From positions 1 through 24,352 of the IMG/VR virus record IMGVR_UViG_3300050821_010271: a stretch of 24,352 bases of DNA, one strand, 5' to 3'. The notes under the pieces are model-generated. The model was not told where the DNA came from, ran no database searches, and worked only from the letters and a program-made list of their open reading frames with translations. Numbering within the stretch: the stretch's first letter is position 1; each line of letters begins with the position of its first letter. This document shows positions 6,044 through 13,052 of this stretch, one piece after another. The translations under genes and the position numbers were made by a program. Origin of the DNA: a virus.

Positions 6044-6136
6044 ATGTGGCGGATGTCGGCGATGTTCTGGCGTATCTGGGCCTCGGGCTTTCTGCTCGGC
6101 CTCGTGGTGGGCCTGCTGCTCTCGGGCTTGCTCTAG
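6044..6136 (+). CDS. 30-residue single-span membrane peptide
   Basis: ATG 6044 begins 3 nt after the preceding stop and the frame ends at TAG 6134-6136, which overlaps the next GTG. The peptide opens MWRMSAMFWRIW and continues as one hydrophobic Gly/Leu/Val helix to its end. It has positive residues only near the N-terminus, implying the N-terminus stays inside. No partner or function is evident. It is too short for confident gene calling, but the position exactly fills the gap between two coupled genes. Confidence 0.5.
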   Translation: MWRMSAMFWRIWASGFLLGLVVGLLLSGLL

Positions 6137-6495
6137 TGACGCTCCTCGAGCTTCGGCCACAATTTCTTAAGCTGCATCCGACAGACTCTCGGTTCCGGCG
6201 CTATGTTGATAGCAGAGAAGACGCCGACGGCCTGATCTTTCTCTGCCCGAAATGCCTTCAACAGAACGGCATGTCAAGCAAAGGCGTGCACTCGGTGATC
6301 TGCTGGAAGCCCAGCGTTTCGCAGACGGTCAAGCCAACGCCCGGACGTTGGCATATTCTGGGCTCTGGCTTCGCGGACCTGACGCTGCAATCGGGCAGCT
6401 CCAGCGTGCTTATTACCGACGGCTGCCGCGCGCATTTTTATATCACGAACGGAAACATCATCCCGTGCGATCCATGGACCAGTGGCACGCCTTAA
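6136..6495 (+). CDS. DUF6527-like small phage protein
   Basis: I place the start at GTG 6136 (TAGTG overlap), although the frame is open further upstream inside another gene. The 119-residue product has a CPKC pair near residue 37, then HSVICWKPSV, then PTPGRWHILGSG, DLTLQSGSSSVLITDGC, and finally AHFYITNGNIIPCD. This order (Cys pair, CW, PGRW, CxxHFxIxNGxI ending) is like DUF6527 and related phage proteins that appear to form a small zinc-binding beta fold. The biochemical role is unknown. The end overlaps the next gene by 22 nt. Confidence 0.65.
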   Translation: MTLLELRPQFLKLHPTDSRFRRYVDSREDADGLIFLCPKCLQQNGMSSKGVHSVICWKPSVSQTVKPTPGRWHILGSGFADLTLQSGSSSVLITDGCRAHFYITNGNIIPCDPWTSGTP

Positions 6496-6719
6496 ACAAA
6501 GTCCATCGCATGATTCTAACCTTCGTGCTGGACAAGCAGGAGGCCACCATTCTCGGCGGCTTTTCCAAGACGCGGCCGGTCTACTTGCCGGCGCTCGGAG
6601 ACGCGGGCATGATGACGAGCGACGAAACCCTGAGCTATCTCGTCGACGGCGGCTGGCTGGAGCGCTGCGACGGCGACCGCTTTCGGCTCACGAAGAAAGG
6701 CAGACGTGCTCTTGAGTGA
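6474..6719 (+). CDS. small winged-helix-like hypothetical protein
   Basis: The frame is open well upstream, but I take ATG 6474 (MDQWHALNKVHRMILTFVLDK) because earlier codons lie inside the previous gene; ATG 6510 is the alternative. The 81-residue product ends SDETLSYLVDGGWLERCDGD followed by RFRLTKKGRRALE. That helix-plus-wing pattern with a closing LTKKGRRAL is common in MarR/PadR-like winged helices. The first half would supply the remaining helices. DNA binding is inferred from this pattern only. No strong ribosome site is visible. The stop overlaps the next gene by 14 nt. Confidence 0.5.
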   Translation: MDQWHALNKVHRMILTFVLDKQEATILGGFSKTRPVYLPALGDAGMMTSDETLSYLVDGGWLERCDGDRFRLTKKGRRALE

Positions 6720-7473
6720 CCCACAGCCGGCGGAGCTGGGCCGCGTAATCACGGCGAAGCTTCATAAGCGCCGAGGCACGAAGGTCCTGCACCTTGTCGT
6801 GGAAGCCAGCGGCCATGATGCCGCTATCGACGCGTTCGTGAAGGATCTGAAGCGCCACGGCCTGACGCTCTGGCTCGATCCCGAGCCGTCTCCGCCGGAA
6901 GCGCTGAGCGAGACGCTCGTGCTGCATGATCCAGTCAAGGTCTTTGAAATGACCGGCATGGAGGAAGGTGACGTGCTGGCTGCGCCCTGCCGCTGGTGTG
7001 GCTACAACGGCGAGGGCTATTGGCAGTCTGGCACGCACGGGAGGCTCTGCCCGTGGCGCTTCATCGGTGGCGAACGACAGCGGCGCTCCATTCTCGGCGA
7101 GCACCGGCTGGCTTCGCGCACGCCACTGACCGATGCGGTCAACGCCTTTCCGCCGAGACTGCTGACACCAGCGGAGGAGCAGACACTCGACGCCGGCTTC
7201 ATCAGCGGCGACGGCTCGGAGACGCCGGCCGGCCTGCTCTCGGTCGACGCATGGAAGGACGCAGGCTCGACCAACGTGGGCTTCGATCCTGCGGCCTTCC
7301 AGCGCTGCGCTGACTGCGCGCGGCCTCGGCTCTGCTCGGCCCACAAGCGCTGCATGTGCAAGCAGATCAACAAATTCGAGGAGCCAGACGAGAACGGCTT
7401 CTGCGTGGGCTGCCCAGACAATGCCGCCTGCCTTGCGCTCGGCTGCTCCGGCCCGAAGGAGGGCCACGCATGA
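6706..7473 (+). CDS. Cys-rich hypothetical phage protein, two metal-site regions
   Basis: GTG 6706 follows AAAGG at 6695-6699 by 6 nt. The 255-residue product has an N-terminal alpha/beta segment (KVLHLVVEASGHDAAIDAFV, then LKRHGLTLWLDPE), then a CRWCGYNGEGYW pair near 95 and CPW near 115. The C-terminus is strongly cysteine-rich (RCADCARPRLCSAHKRCMCKQ near 200, then FCVGCPDNAACLALGCSG). Two separate zinc sites are likely. I do not recognise the family. It ends at an ATGA overlap with the next gene. The C-terminal cluster resembles a treble-clef or small finger domain in cysteine density only. Confidence 0.65.
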   Translation: MLLSDPQPAELGRVITAKLHKRRGTKVLHLVVEASGHDAAIDAFVKDLKRHGLTLWLDPEPSPPEALSETLVLHDPVKVFEMTGMEEGDVLAAPCRWCGYNGEGYWQSGTHGRLCPWRFIGGERQRRSILGEHRLASRTPLTDAVNAFPPRLLTPAEEQTLDAGFISGDGSETPAGLLSVDAWKDAGSTNVGFDPAAFQRCADCARPRLCSAHKRCMCKQINKFEEPDENGFCVGCPDNAACLALGCSGPKEGHA

Positions 7474-7631
7474 CGGCCGCCGAGGTGCGGCGGCTGCTGG
7501 CTGGGCTGCGCTCCAGCTATCAGCCGAGAACGACGTGGCAGAGGCGGCGCGATGCGTGCCCAGCTATCGCAAGCCTTCGGCCTCTCACAGAGCGCGCTGC
7601 CAGAGCACAAAAGACACGGAGCCCACAGTGA
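7470..7631 (+). CDS. 53-residue basic hypothetical protein
   Basis: ATG 7470 overlaps the previous stop (ATGA) and follows GAAGGAGGG (7455-7463) at 6 nt, a strong ribosome site that decides this start over an upstream one in the same frame. The 53-residue product (MTAAEVRRLLAGLRSSYQPR, then TTWQRRRDACPAIASL) is basic and helical. Function unknown. It lies just before the HNH endonuclease gene. The next 75 bases (7632-7706) hold only a very short open frame and no clear signal. Confidence 0.5.
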   Translation: MTAAEVRRLLAGLRSSYQPRTTWQRRRDACPAIASLRPLTERAARAQKTRSPQ

Positions 7632-7706
7632 TGCCGGCTTCGCTTATCGGGTCTGCCTTCCAATTCCGGATTCCGCTGTGCTGGCCGTAGCCCGTTTGCG
7701 TTTTCG

Positions 7707-8051
7707 ATGCCTGCCTATCCGACGCGCGCTTGCCCTTGCCGGCCGGACTGCCCAAACCGCATCGCGCGAGGACAGCGCTTCTGCTCTGCGGGCTTGGCCG
7801 CCAAGGAAGCCAGCCGTCCGAACCCATGGCTGCGCCGGCTCTACCACACCGCCCGGTGGCTCAGACTCAAGCGCGACCACTTGCAGCGGGAGCCCGCCTG
7901 CTACGACTGCCGGAGCCTCGGCAAGATCATTCCGGCCACCGACGTCCACCACAAGGAGAAGCCTCAGACGGAGCTGCAATTCTTCGATGCCTCCACACTC
8001 GGCTCCCTCTGTCATAGCTGCCACTCCAAGCGCACAGCGCGCGGCGAATAG
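7707..8051 (+). CDS. HNH endonuclease
   Basis: This 114-residue protein matches the HNH nucleases found beside phage terminase genes. It has an N-terminal cysteine set (CPCRPDCPNRI, then FCSAG), then WLRLKRDHLQREPACYDC, the ATDVHHKEK motif, and the closing GSLCHSCHSK. CxxC pairs from YDC and CHSCH would hold structural zinc, and the His-His of DVHH would include the catalytic base. In HK97-type phages such a protein works with the terminase to cut concatemers during packaging. ATG 7707 is the first ATG after the preceding stop in this frame; no Shine-Dalgarno is visible. It lies 182 nt upstream of the terminase gene. Confidence 0.88.
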   Translation: MPAYPTRACPCRPDCPNRIARGQRFCSAGLAAKEASRPNPWLRRLYHTARWLRLKRDHLQREPACYDCRSLGKIIPATDVHHKEKPQTELQFFDASTLGSLCHSCHSKRTARGE

Positions 8052-8075
8052 CCCGAGCCCGACGAAACGATCAGC

Positions 8076-8103
8076 TCGACGCCATGGGGGCCGCTTTTAT
8101 ATA
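8076..8103 (+). promoter_or_regulatory. candidate promoter upstream of terminase
   Basis: TCGACG (8076-8081) and TATATA (8098-8103) are separated by 16 nt, each matching 4 of 6 consensus sigma-70 positions. The -10 overlaps a small hairpin, CCGCT (8091-8095) with AGCGG (8103-8107). The surrounding 8052-8233 gap is AT-richer than its flanks (notably 8158-8195) and contains no convincing gene, so a promoter or terminator here is reasonable but weakly supported. Confidence 0.25.
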
Positions 8104-8233
8104 GCGGGGGGGAGCTTCGCACGGCTAGAAATGAAGCCCGGCAAACCGCCCGGCTCCCTTTTTAAGAATAAAGCAATAACGAACTTAAGCGTAATAGGCC
8201 TGTTTTCGCAGGCTTTCGCAGACATGTCGCCAC

Positions 8234-10165
8234 ATGGACCACAACGGGACACCTGAAGCGAATCAAGACACCTTCGGCGACAGGCTTGACCGCTGGCGGC
8301 TGGAGCGACACGCGGAAACATCGCGCGACACGCCGGACACGCCAGCGGTTGCGCCCGAGCCGCCGAAGCGGAAGCGCGGGCGACCGCCGATCTCGGACGA
8401 CGAGAAGCGGCGGCGCGGGACCTTCCAAAAGAGCCGAGCGCGGGAGCCGCTGCCGGTCGAGCCCATGCGGCTGGACACCGATCCTGAGGCGAAACAGGAC
8501 TATCTCGCGGTCATGGTCGGCTACATGGACGGCGTGCGGAGCGGCCGCATTGTCGCAGGCAAATGGGTCAAGCTGGCGGTCGAGCGGCAATACGAAGACA
8601 TGGAGCGCGAAGGCTGGGAGTTCGCGTTCTCCCGGTTCTTCGCGTCGAAGGCGTGCGCCTTTATCGAGGCGCTGCCGCATGTGGAGGGCCGCTGGTCGAG
8701 CGCGCTGATTCACCTTGAGCCGTGGCAGGTCTTCGTCGTCTGCTGTCTTTTTGGCTGGCGGCACAAGAGCGACAGCTTCCGGCGGCGGTTCACGGTCTTC
8801 TATCTGGAGCTGGCGCGGAAGAACGCGAAGAGCACGCTCGCAGCCGGCATGGCGCTCTATCACCTGCTCCGCGAAGACGAGCCGGGCGCGCAGGTCATCT
8901 GCGGCGCCACGACTGGCTCGCAGGCACGTATTGTGTTAGATATCGCCAAGAAGATGTGCGACCGCTCGGCCTTCCTGCGGCAAGCGGGCGTGGTCACGCT
9001 CTCCAATTCGATCCGCTATCTGGACGGGCTCATGAAGAGCATCAACGCGAAGGCCTCGTCGCAAGACGGGTTGAACCCCAGCGTGATCCTGCTCGACGAA
9101 GCCCACGCGCAGGACTTTGAGCTGCACGACGTGCTGAAGAGCGCGCAGGGCGCACGGGACAATTCCCTTATGCTCTGCCCAACCACGGCTGGCTATGACC
9201 TGCTCTCGGTCGGCTATGCCATGCACCAGACGGTGCGGAAGATCCTTCAGCACGTGGTCTCGGCGGAGCATTACTTCGGGATCATCTACGCCATCGACTA
9301 CGAAGACGGCGACGACTGGCAGGACGAGACCGTGTGGCCGAAAGCGAACCCCATGCTCGGCGTGACGCCGAAGATGGACAAGTTCCGGCAGAACTTCGTC
9401 GACGCCCAGAACATGCCGGGCGGCGAGCGCGACTTCCTGATCAAGCAATTGAGCGTCTGGAGCGGCGCCGGCACAGGCTTCCTCTCTCTGGCGAAGTGGG
9501 ACAAGTGCGCGGACCCGAGCTGCCGGCTCGAGCGCTTCATCGGCAAGGAGTGCTGTATCGGCGGCGACCTGTCGCAGAGCGACGACATTACGGCTGTCGC
9601 TTATACCTTTAAGGAAGCCGATCTCTTCTGGAGCTGCGTGCAGCTCTATTTGCCGGAAGACGTGGTCGAAGAGCGCGCTCGGAAGGTGCCCGAATACGAA
9701 GTCTGGGTTCGGCTGGGCATTCTGAAGCTGACGCCCGGCGGCATGATCGATGTCAATTTGATTGAAAAGGATATCCGGGCGAACCTTCAGCGCTTCAAGG
9801 CGAAGGACATCGCCTTCGACCAATGGGGCTCGCTCCAGCTCGTCGGCTCCCTGTTCAATGACAGCTATCCGGCGCGGATCGAGACGAAGAACTCCGTCAA
9901 CTCCACTCCGCCGGCTCGGGAGCTGGAGAGCCGCGTGAAGCGGGCGCGCTTCCGGCACGACGGCAACGCGGCGCTGCGCTGGCATGCGGCCAACACCGTG
10001 GTCACGCGTAAGGTTGACGGGAGCCTCGTGCCGAAGAAAGACCACGCCGAGAGCCCGAACAAGATCGACGGCATCGAAGCCATCCTCCGAAGCCTCTCCG
10101 GCTGGCTGAAGGCCGATCCGAAGAAGGGCGGCGGCGGCCAATATCAAGCCATGGTCTTCGGCTAG
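8234..10165 (+). CDS. terL: terminase large subunit (TerL), HK97 type
   Basis: The packaging motor and nuclease that translocates DNA into the prohead; 643 residues. The ATPase domain has LEPWQ at 161-165, Walker A ARKNAKST (194-201), Walker B VILLDEAH (284-291) and coupling motif CPTTAGYD (315-322). The RNase-H-like nuclease has GGDLSQSDD (D445), AFDQW (D529) and KIDGIEA (D612) as the likely acidic metal ligands. An N-terminal extension of about 80 residues carries KRKRGRPP (45-52), an AT-hook-like basic motif not needed for the motor. No small-terminase gene is evident in the window. ATG 8234 is the first suitable start and lacks a clear Shine-Dalgarno. The HNH gene upstream and capsid genes downstream fit a packaging module. 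Confidence 0.97.
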   Translation: MDHNGTPEANQDTFGDRLDRWRLERHAETSRDTPDTPAVAPEPPKRKRGRPPISDDEKRRRGTFQKSRAREPLPVEPMRLDTDPEAKQDYLAVMVGYMDGVRSGRIVAGKWVKLAVERQYEDMEREGWEFAFSRFFASKACAFIEALPHVEGRWSSALIHLEPWQVFVVCCLFGWRHKSDSFRRRFTVFYLELARKNAKSTLAAGMALYHLLREDEPGAQVICGATTGSQARIVLDIAKKMCDRSAFLRQAGVVTLSNSIRYLDGLMKSINAKASSQDGLNPSVILLDEAHAQDFELHDVLKSAQGARDNSLMLCPTTAGYDLLSVGYAMHQTVRKILQHVVSAEHYFGIIYAIDYEDGDDWQDETVWPKANPMLGVTPKMDKFRQNFVDAQNMPGGERDFLIKQLSVWSGAGTGFLSLAKWDKCADPSCRLERFIGKECCIGGDLSQSDDITAVAYTFKEADLFWSCVQLYLPEDVVEERARKVPEYEVWVRLGILKLTPGGMIDVNLIEKDIRANLQRFKAKDIAFDQWGSLQLVGSLFNDSYPARIETKNSVNSTPPARELESRVKRARFRHDGNAALRWHAANTVVTRKVDGSLVPKKDHAESPNKIDGIEAILRSLSGWLKADPKKGGGGQYQAMVFG

Positions 10166-10195
10166 TGCCGGCGGCGTGCGGCTGGCGTAAAGCGC

Positions 10196-10224
10196 TGGAG
10201 AGCCGCTGGTAGGGCTGCTATAAT
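10196..10224 (+). promoter_or_regulatory. sigma-70-like promoter overlapping RHH start
   Basis: TGGAGA (10196-10201, 4 of 6 matches), a 17-nt spacer and a perfect TATAAT (10219-10224). The -10 box overlaps the ATG of the next gene (10223). Transcripts would begin about 10231, inside that gene, so this would supply mRNA for the capsid gene rather than for the full RHH gene, unless RHH begins at the internal GTG near 10301. Confidence 0.4.
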
Positions 10225-10450
10225 GCTGGCGTTGCCGCAGGTTCGCGAGAAGGTCGCCAAAGCGCCGGGACGCCCGGCCGTGGCGGAGCCCCGAAGCTGC
10301 GTGGCGGCGATACGCTTGACGCCTTCGGAATACGACGGCCTGATCCAGCTCGCCGGCACCGGCTCGGTCTCGGACCTCGGACGGGAGCTGCTCTCCGAAG
10401 CGCTCCTCGCTCGCTCCCTCCGGTCGCAGCGGTCAGGCTTGTCCGTCTGA
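10223..10450 (+). CDS. ribbon-helix-helix (Arc/CopG-like) DNA-binding protein
   Basis: The 75-residue product has a flexible basic N-terminus (PQVREKVAKAPGRPAVAEP) and then the RHH core from about 26: the strand CVAAIRL, helix one TPSEYDGLIQLAG, a turn TGSVS, and helix two DLGRELLSEALLARSL. In Arc/MetJ/CopG proteins the paired strands of a dimer insert into the major groove at palindromic operators. AGGG at 10211-10214 sits 8 nt before ATG 10223. Its TGA stop is the first three bases of the repeated element at 10448-10471, making that element an attractive operator (inference). It separates the terminase and capsid genes, a place where small regulators are unusual. Confidence 0.65.
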   Translation: MLALPQVREKVAKAPGRPAVAEPRSCVAAIRLTPSEYDGLIQLAGTGSVSDLGRELLSEALLARSLRSQRSGLSV

Positions 10451-10471
10451 ATTTCCGTTAACGAAAATACC
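10448..10471 (+). promoter_or_regulatory. 24-bp repeated element, copy A (upstream of capsid gene)
   Basis: Begins on the TGA stop of the RHH gene and reads TGAATTT, then C, then CGTTAAC, then GA, then AAATACC. Copy B at 23183-23206 matches at 21 of 24 positions and also begins on a stop codon. The centre GTTAAC (10457-10462) is palindromic, and TTTC/GAAA half-sites flank it. A TTTATC sequence at 10490-10495 could be a -10 box. Only 38 nt separate the element from the capsid ATG at 10510. Confidence 0.6.
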
Positions 10472-10509
10472 GACACCGACGCCTCAGGCTTTATCCTGCT
10501 CGGCGTCCA

Positions 10510-12966
10510 ATGGCCGTCAAGAACCGCAAGCCGAGCGCGCTCGAAAAGGCGTTCAGCACTCTGGTCATCAAACAGATCGATGAAGACCAGCGCATTATCA
10601 CGGGCATCGCGTCGACGCCGGCTCCGGACCGCGTCGGCGACATTGTCGAGTCCGAAGGCGTCGAATATACCCTCCCGCTGCCGCTCCTGAAGCACCACGA
10701 CTGCGAATGCCCAATTGGGCAGGTGACGAAGGCGAAGGTTACAGCGGACGGCATTCAGATCACGGCGCAGGTCTTCAAGGTGGCCGAGCCGGCCAGCCTT
10801 GTCGATCGACTCGACCAAGCGTGGCAGGAGATCAAGAGCGGCCTTATCCGAGGGCTCTCTATCGGCTTCCAGCCAATCGAGTATTCGTTCATGGAAGACT
10901 CGGGCGGCATCCGGTTCATTCGCTGGATGTGGCTTGAGCTGAGCGCGGTCACGATTCCCGCGAATCAGGACGCCTCGATCCAGACGATCAAAAGCCTCGA
11001 GCTGGTCGGCCTCGGTCGGAAGAGCGCGACCTCCTTCTCGGACCTGCCGGTCGACTCCAACCGGGACGCCACATGGGACGCCTCGGCCGCTGACGGCCGC
11101 GTGCGGAAGTGGGCCAGCTCTGACGGCTCTGGCGACAAGGACAAGATGGACTGGAAGAAATACGCGAAAGCGTTTTTCTGGCAGGCCGCCAGTCCGCAGG
11201 ACTACGGTGACTTCAAGCTCGGGTTCGCCGACGTAAAAGACGGCGCGCTGCAAGCGGTGCCGCGCGGCATCTTCGCAGCGGCCGCTGTCCTTCAAGGCTC
11301 CCGAGGCGGCGTCGATCTCCCGAGCGGCGACGAGGCCGGAGTCAAGGATCATGTCGCGCGCTACTACGCCAAGATGCGGCGCGTGTTCAACGACGACACT
11401 CTCATGGCTCCATGGGAGCAGGAAGGCTCCCGCTCGGTTGCGAACCGCCGAGAAGCCGCCAAGCAACACCGAGCGTTCGCCACGAAAGCACTGCCCGGCG
11501 CTTCGGGCTCCACTACCACCCGTCCACAGAAAGGGACCGACATGCGAAAGCCCCTTGCCGAGCAGATCAAGACGTGGGAAGCCACGCGGGCTGCGAAGGC
11601 CGCCAAGCGGGACGAGATCATGGAGAAGGCGGCCGACGCCGGAACCACTCTCGATGCCGCACAGAAGGAAGAGTACGACACGCTCGACGGTGAGCTGAAA
11701 GACATCGACGAGCACCTTGACCGCCTCCGGAGCATGGAGAAGGCAGCAGCCTCCACGGCCGCTGCGGTCGCCGGCTCCACGGCCGAGGAAGGCGCGGCCT
11801 CGCGCGGCCAGCGCGTGATCACGGTCAGCGAGCCGACGCTCCCGAAGGGCATCGAGTTCGCGCGCTACGCCATGTGCCTCGCGGCGGCGAAGGGCAACGC
11901 CCACATCGCGTACGAGATCAGCAAGGCGCGGTTCCCGAACATGCAGCGCGTGCAGGAAGTGCTGAAGAGCGCGGTCGCGGCCGGCACGACCACGGACCCG
12001 GCATGGGCCGGCTCGCTCGTGCAGTACATCCAGTTCGCCGGAGACTTCGTCGAGTTCCTCCGGCCGCAGACGATTGTCGGGCGCTTCGGTCAGGGCGGCA
12101 TTCCCGCGCTGCGACAGGTGCCGTTCAACGTCATGATCAAGGGTCAGACGAGCGGCGCCTCCGGCTACTGGGTCGGGCAGGGCAAGCCGAAGCCGCTGAC
12201 CAAGTTCGACGTCGATACGCAGACGCTCCGCTGGGCGAAGGTCGCGAACATCGCGGTCATCACCGAAGAGCTGGCGCGCTTCTCGACGCCGAGCGCGGAA
12301 GCGCTGGTGCGCGACGAGCTGGCGAGGGCCATCGTCGAGCGCCTCGACATCGACTTCATCGATCCCGCCAAGACGGCGGTGGCCGATGTGAGCCCGGCCT
12401 CGGTGACGCATGGCGCGGCCACGGTCGCCAGCTCGGGCACGGACGCGCACGCCATCGAGACCGATGTCAACGCTCTGTTCAACATCTTCGTCGAAAACAA
12501 TCTGAACCTCGCGTCCGGGGTTTGGATCATGAGCGCCTCTTCGGCGCTCGCGCTGACGATGATCAAGAACGCGCTCGGGCAGCGGATCTACCCGGAGATG
12601 ACGCTTCAGGGCGGCACCTTCTACGGGCTGCCGGTGATCGTCAGCCAATACGCGGCGCTCGACGGCTCGCCGGGCAACGCGGTGGTGGTCCTGTTGAACG
12701 CCTCGGACATCTATCTGGCCGACGACGGTCAGGTGGTGATCGATGTCAGCCGAGAGGCTTCGCTCGAGATGAGCGACTCCCCGACGAACGCCAGCGCAGC
12801 GGGCTCGCCCGAAGCGCCGGTGGCGACCTCGGTGGTCTCGCTCTGGCAGTCGAACAGCATCGGCATCAAGGCCGAGCGGTTCATCAACTGGGCGCGCCGC
12901 CGGCCGACAGCGGTGGCGTATCTGACGCGGGTCAACTGGGCAGGCGTCAGCGCTTCTCCGGCATAG
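10510..12966 (+). CDS. prohead protease-scaffold-major capsid polyprotein, HK97 fold
   Basis: One 818-residue frame joins functions that HK97 spreads over two genes. Residues about 17-165 are the S78/U35-type prohead protease, with KHHDCECPIG (H63), GLSIGF (S117) and LELSAVTIPAN (E143) as the likely catalytic triad. About 185-305 is an extra domain seen in some phage proteases (DVKDGALQAVPRGIF, QGSRGGVDLP, HVARYYAKM). About 345-425 is a helical delta/scaffold region. About 440-818 is the HK97-fold capsid protein (YWVGQGKPKP, WAKVANIAVITEEL, WIMSASSAL, GLPVIVSQY). No ribosome site precedes ATG 10510, whereas M345 (ATG 11542) has AAAGGGA 5 nt upstream, so separate capsid translation is plausible. 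Strong hairpins follow the stop. Confidence 0.95.
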   Translation: MAVKNRKPSALEKAFSTLVIKQIDEDQRIITGIASTPAPDRVGDIVESEGVEYTLPLPLLKHHDCECPIGQVTKAKVTADGIQITAQVFKVAEPASLVDRLDQAWQEIKSGLIRGLSIGFQPIEYSFMEDSGGIRFIRWMWLELSAVTIPANQDASIQTIKSLELVGLGRKSATSFSDLPVDSNRDATWDASAADGRVRKWASSDGSGDKDKMDWKKYAKAFFWQAASPQDYGDFKLGFADVKDGALQAVPRGIFAAAAVLQGSRGGVDLPSGDEAGVKDHVARYYAKMRRVFNDDTLMAPWEQEGSRSVANRREAAKQHRAFATKALPGASGSTTTRPQKGTDMRKPLAEQIKTWEATRAAKAAKRDEIMEKAADAGTTLDAAQKEEYDTLDGELKDIDEHLDRLRSMEKAAASTAAAVAGSTAEEGAASRGQRVITVSEPTLPKGIEFARYAMCLAAAKGNAHIAYEISKARFPNMQRVQEVLKSAVAAGTTTDPAWAGSLVQYIQFAGDFVEFLRPQTIVGRFGQGGIPALRQVPFNVMIKGQTSGASGYWVGQGKPKPLTKFDVDTQTLRWAKVANIAVITEELARFSTPSAEALVRDELARAIVERLDIDFIDPAKTAVADVSPASVTHGAATVASSGTDAHAIETDVNALFNIFVENNLNLASGVWIMSASSALALTMIKNALGQRIYPEMTLQGGTFYGLPVIVSQYAALDGSPGNAVVVLLNASDIYLADDGQVVIDVSREASLEMSDSPTNASAAGSPEAPVATSVVSLWQSNSIGIKAERFINWARRRPTAVAYLTRVNWAGVSASPA
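11530..11544 (+). promoter_or_regulatory. internal ribosome site and start for capsid part
   Basis: AAAGGGA lies at 11530-11536, followed by a 5-nt gap and an in-frame ATG at 11542 (M345 of the polyprotein). The residues just before it (about 328-344) are low-complexity Gly/Ser/Thr/Arg, like a former gene junction. This would yield a 474-residue scaffold-plus-capsid protein without protease. Confidence 0.5.
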
Positions 12967-12972
12967 CCTGAA

Positions 12973-13007
12973 GCCGGGCTCTGAGCCTTCGCAGCTCTGA
13001 GCCCGGC
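12973..13007 (+). terminator. strong hairpin after capsid gene
   Basis: A 9-bp perfect stem (12973-12981 with 12999-13007), a T-T mismatch, then a further 4 bp (12983-12986 with 12994-12997) around loop CTTCGCA. It starts 7 nt after the capsid stop. No T run follows, so it may act as partial terminator or mRNA 3' stabiliser. Confidence 0.6.
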
Positions 13008-13022
13008 GCACGACAACGAGGC

Positions 13023-13052
13023 GCCGCGCTCTTTCGGTTGGAAGAGCGCGGC
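13023..13052 (+). terminator. second hairpin, 11-bp perfect stem
   Basis: An 11-bp uninterrupted stem (13023-13033 with 13042-13052) with an 8-nt loop TCGGTTGG, followed by a mildly T-rich stretch (TCTTCGCTTAAGG). It lies in tandem 15 nt after the first hairpin and 22 nt before the next gene. Confidence 0.6.

Noticed and set aside
7628-7690. A 20-codon frame (VMPASLIGSAFQFRIPLCWP) between the 53-residue gene and HNH
   Set aside because: Very short and without a ribosome site; could be a leader peptide but there is nothing to support it.
8131-8256. A 41-codon frame beginning MKPGKPPGSLFKNK upstream of terminase
   Set aside because: It overlaps the terminase start, lacks a ribosome site, and its composition is not gene-like. 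A longer frame containing it (7552-8256) is a shadow of the HNH gene.
10165-10209. A 14-codon frame (GTG at 10165) sharing a base with the terminase stop
   Set aside because: Too short, no conserved feature, and it contains the proposed -35 box; not supportable as a gene.
11874-12971. A 365-residue + strand frame in another phase of the capsid region
   Set aside because: Arg/Gly-rich translation with no domain, fully inside the capsid coding region, which has clear HK97 motifs in the other frame.
10162-13011. A 949-residue open frame on the - strand opposite the capsid polyprotein
   Set aside because: It is exactly antisense to a certain gene and rich in Arg/Ala/Asp/His from mirrored GC-rich codons. 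It has no recognisable domain, and every other gene is on the + strand.
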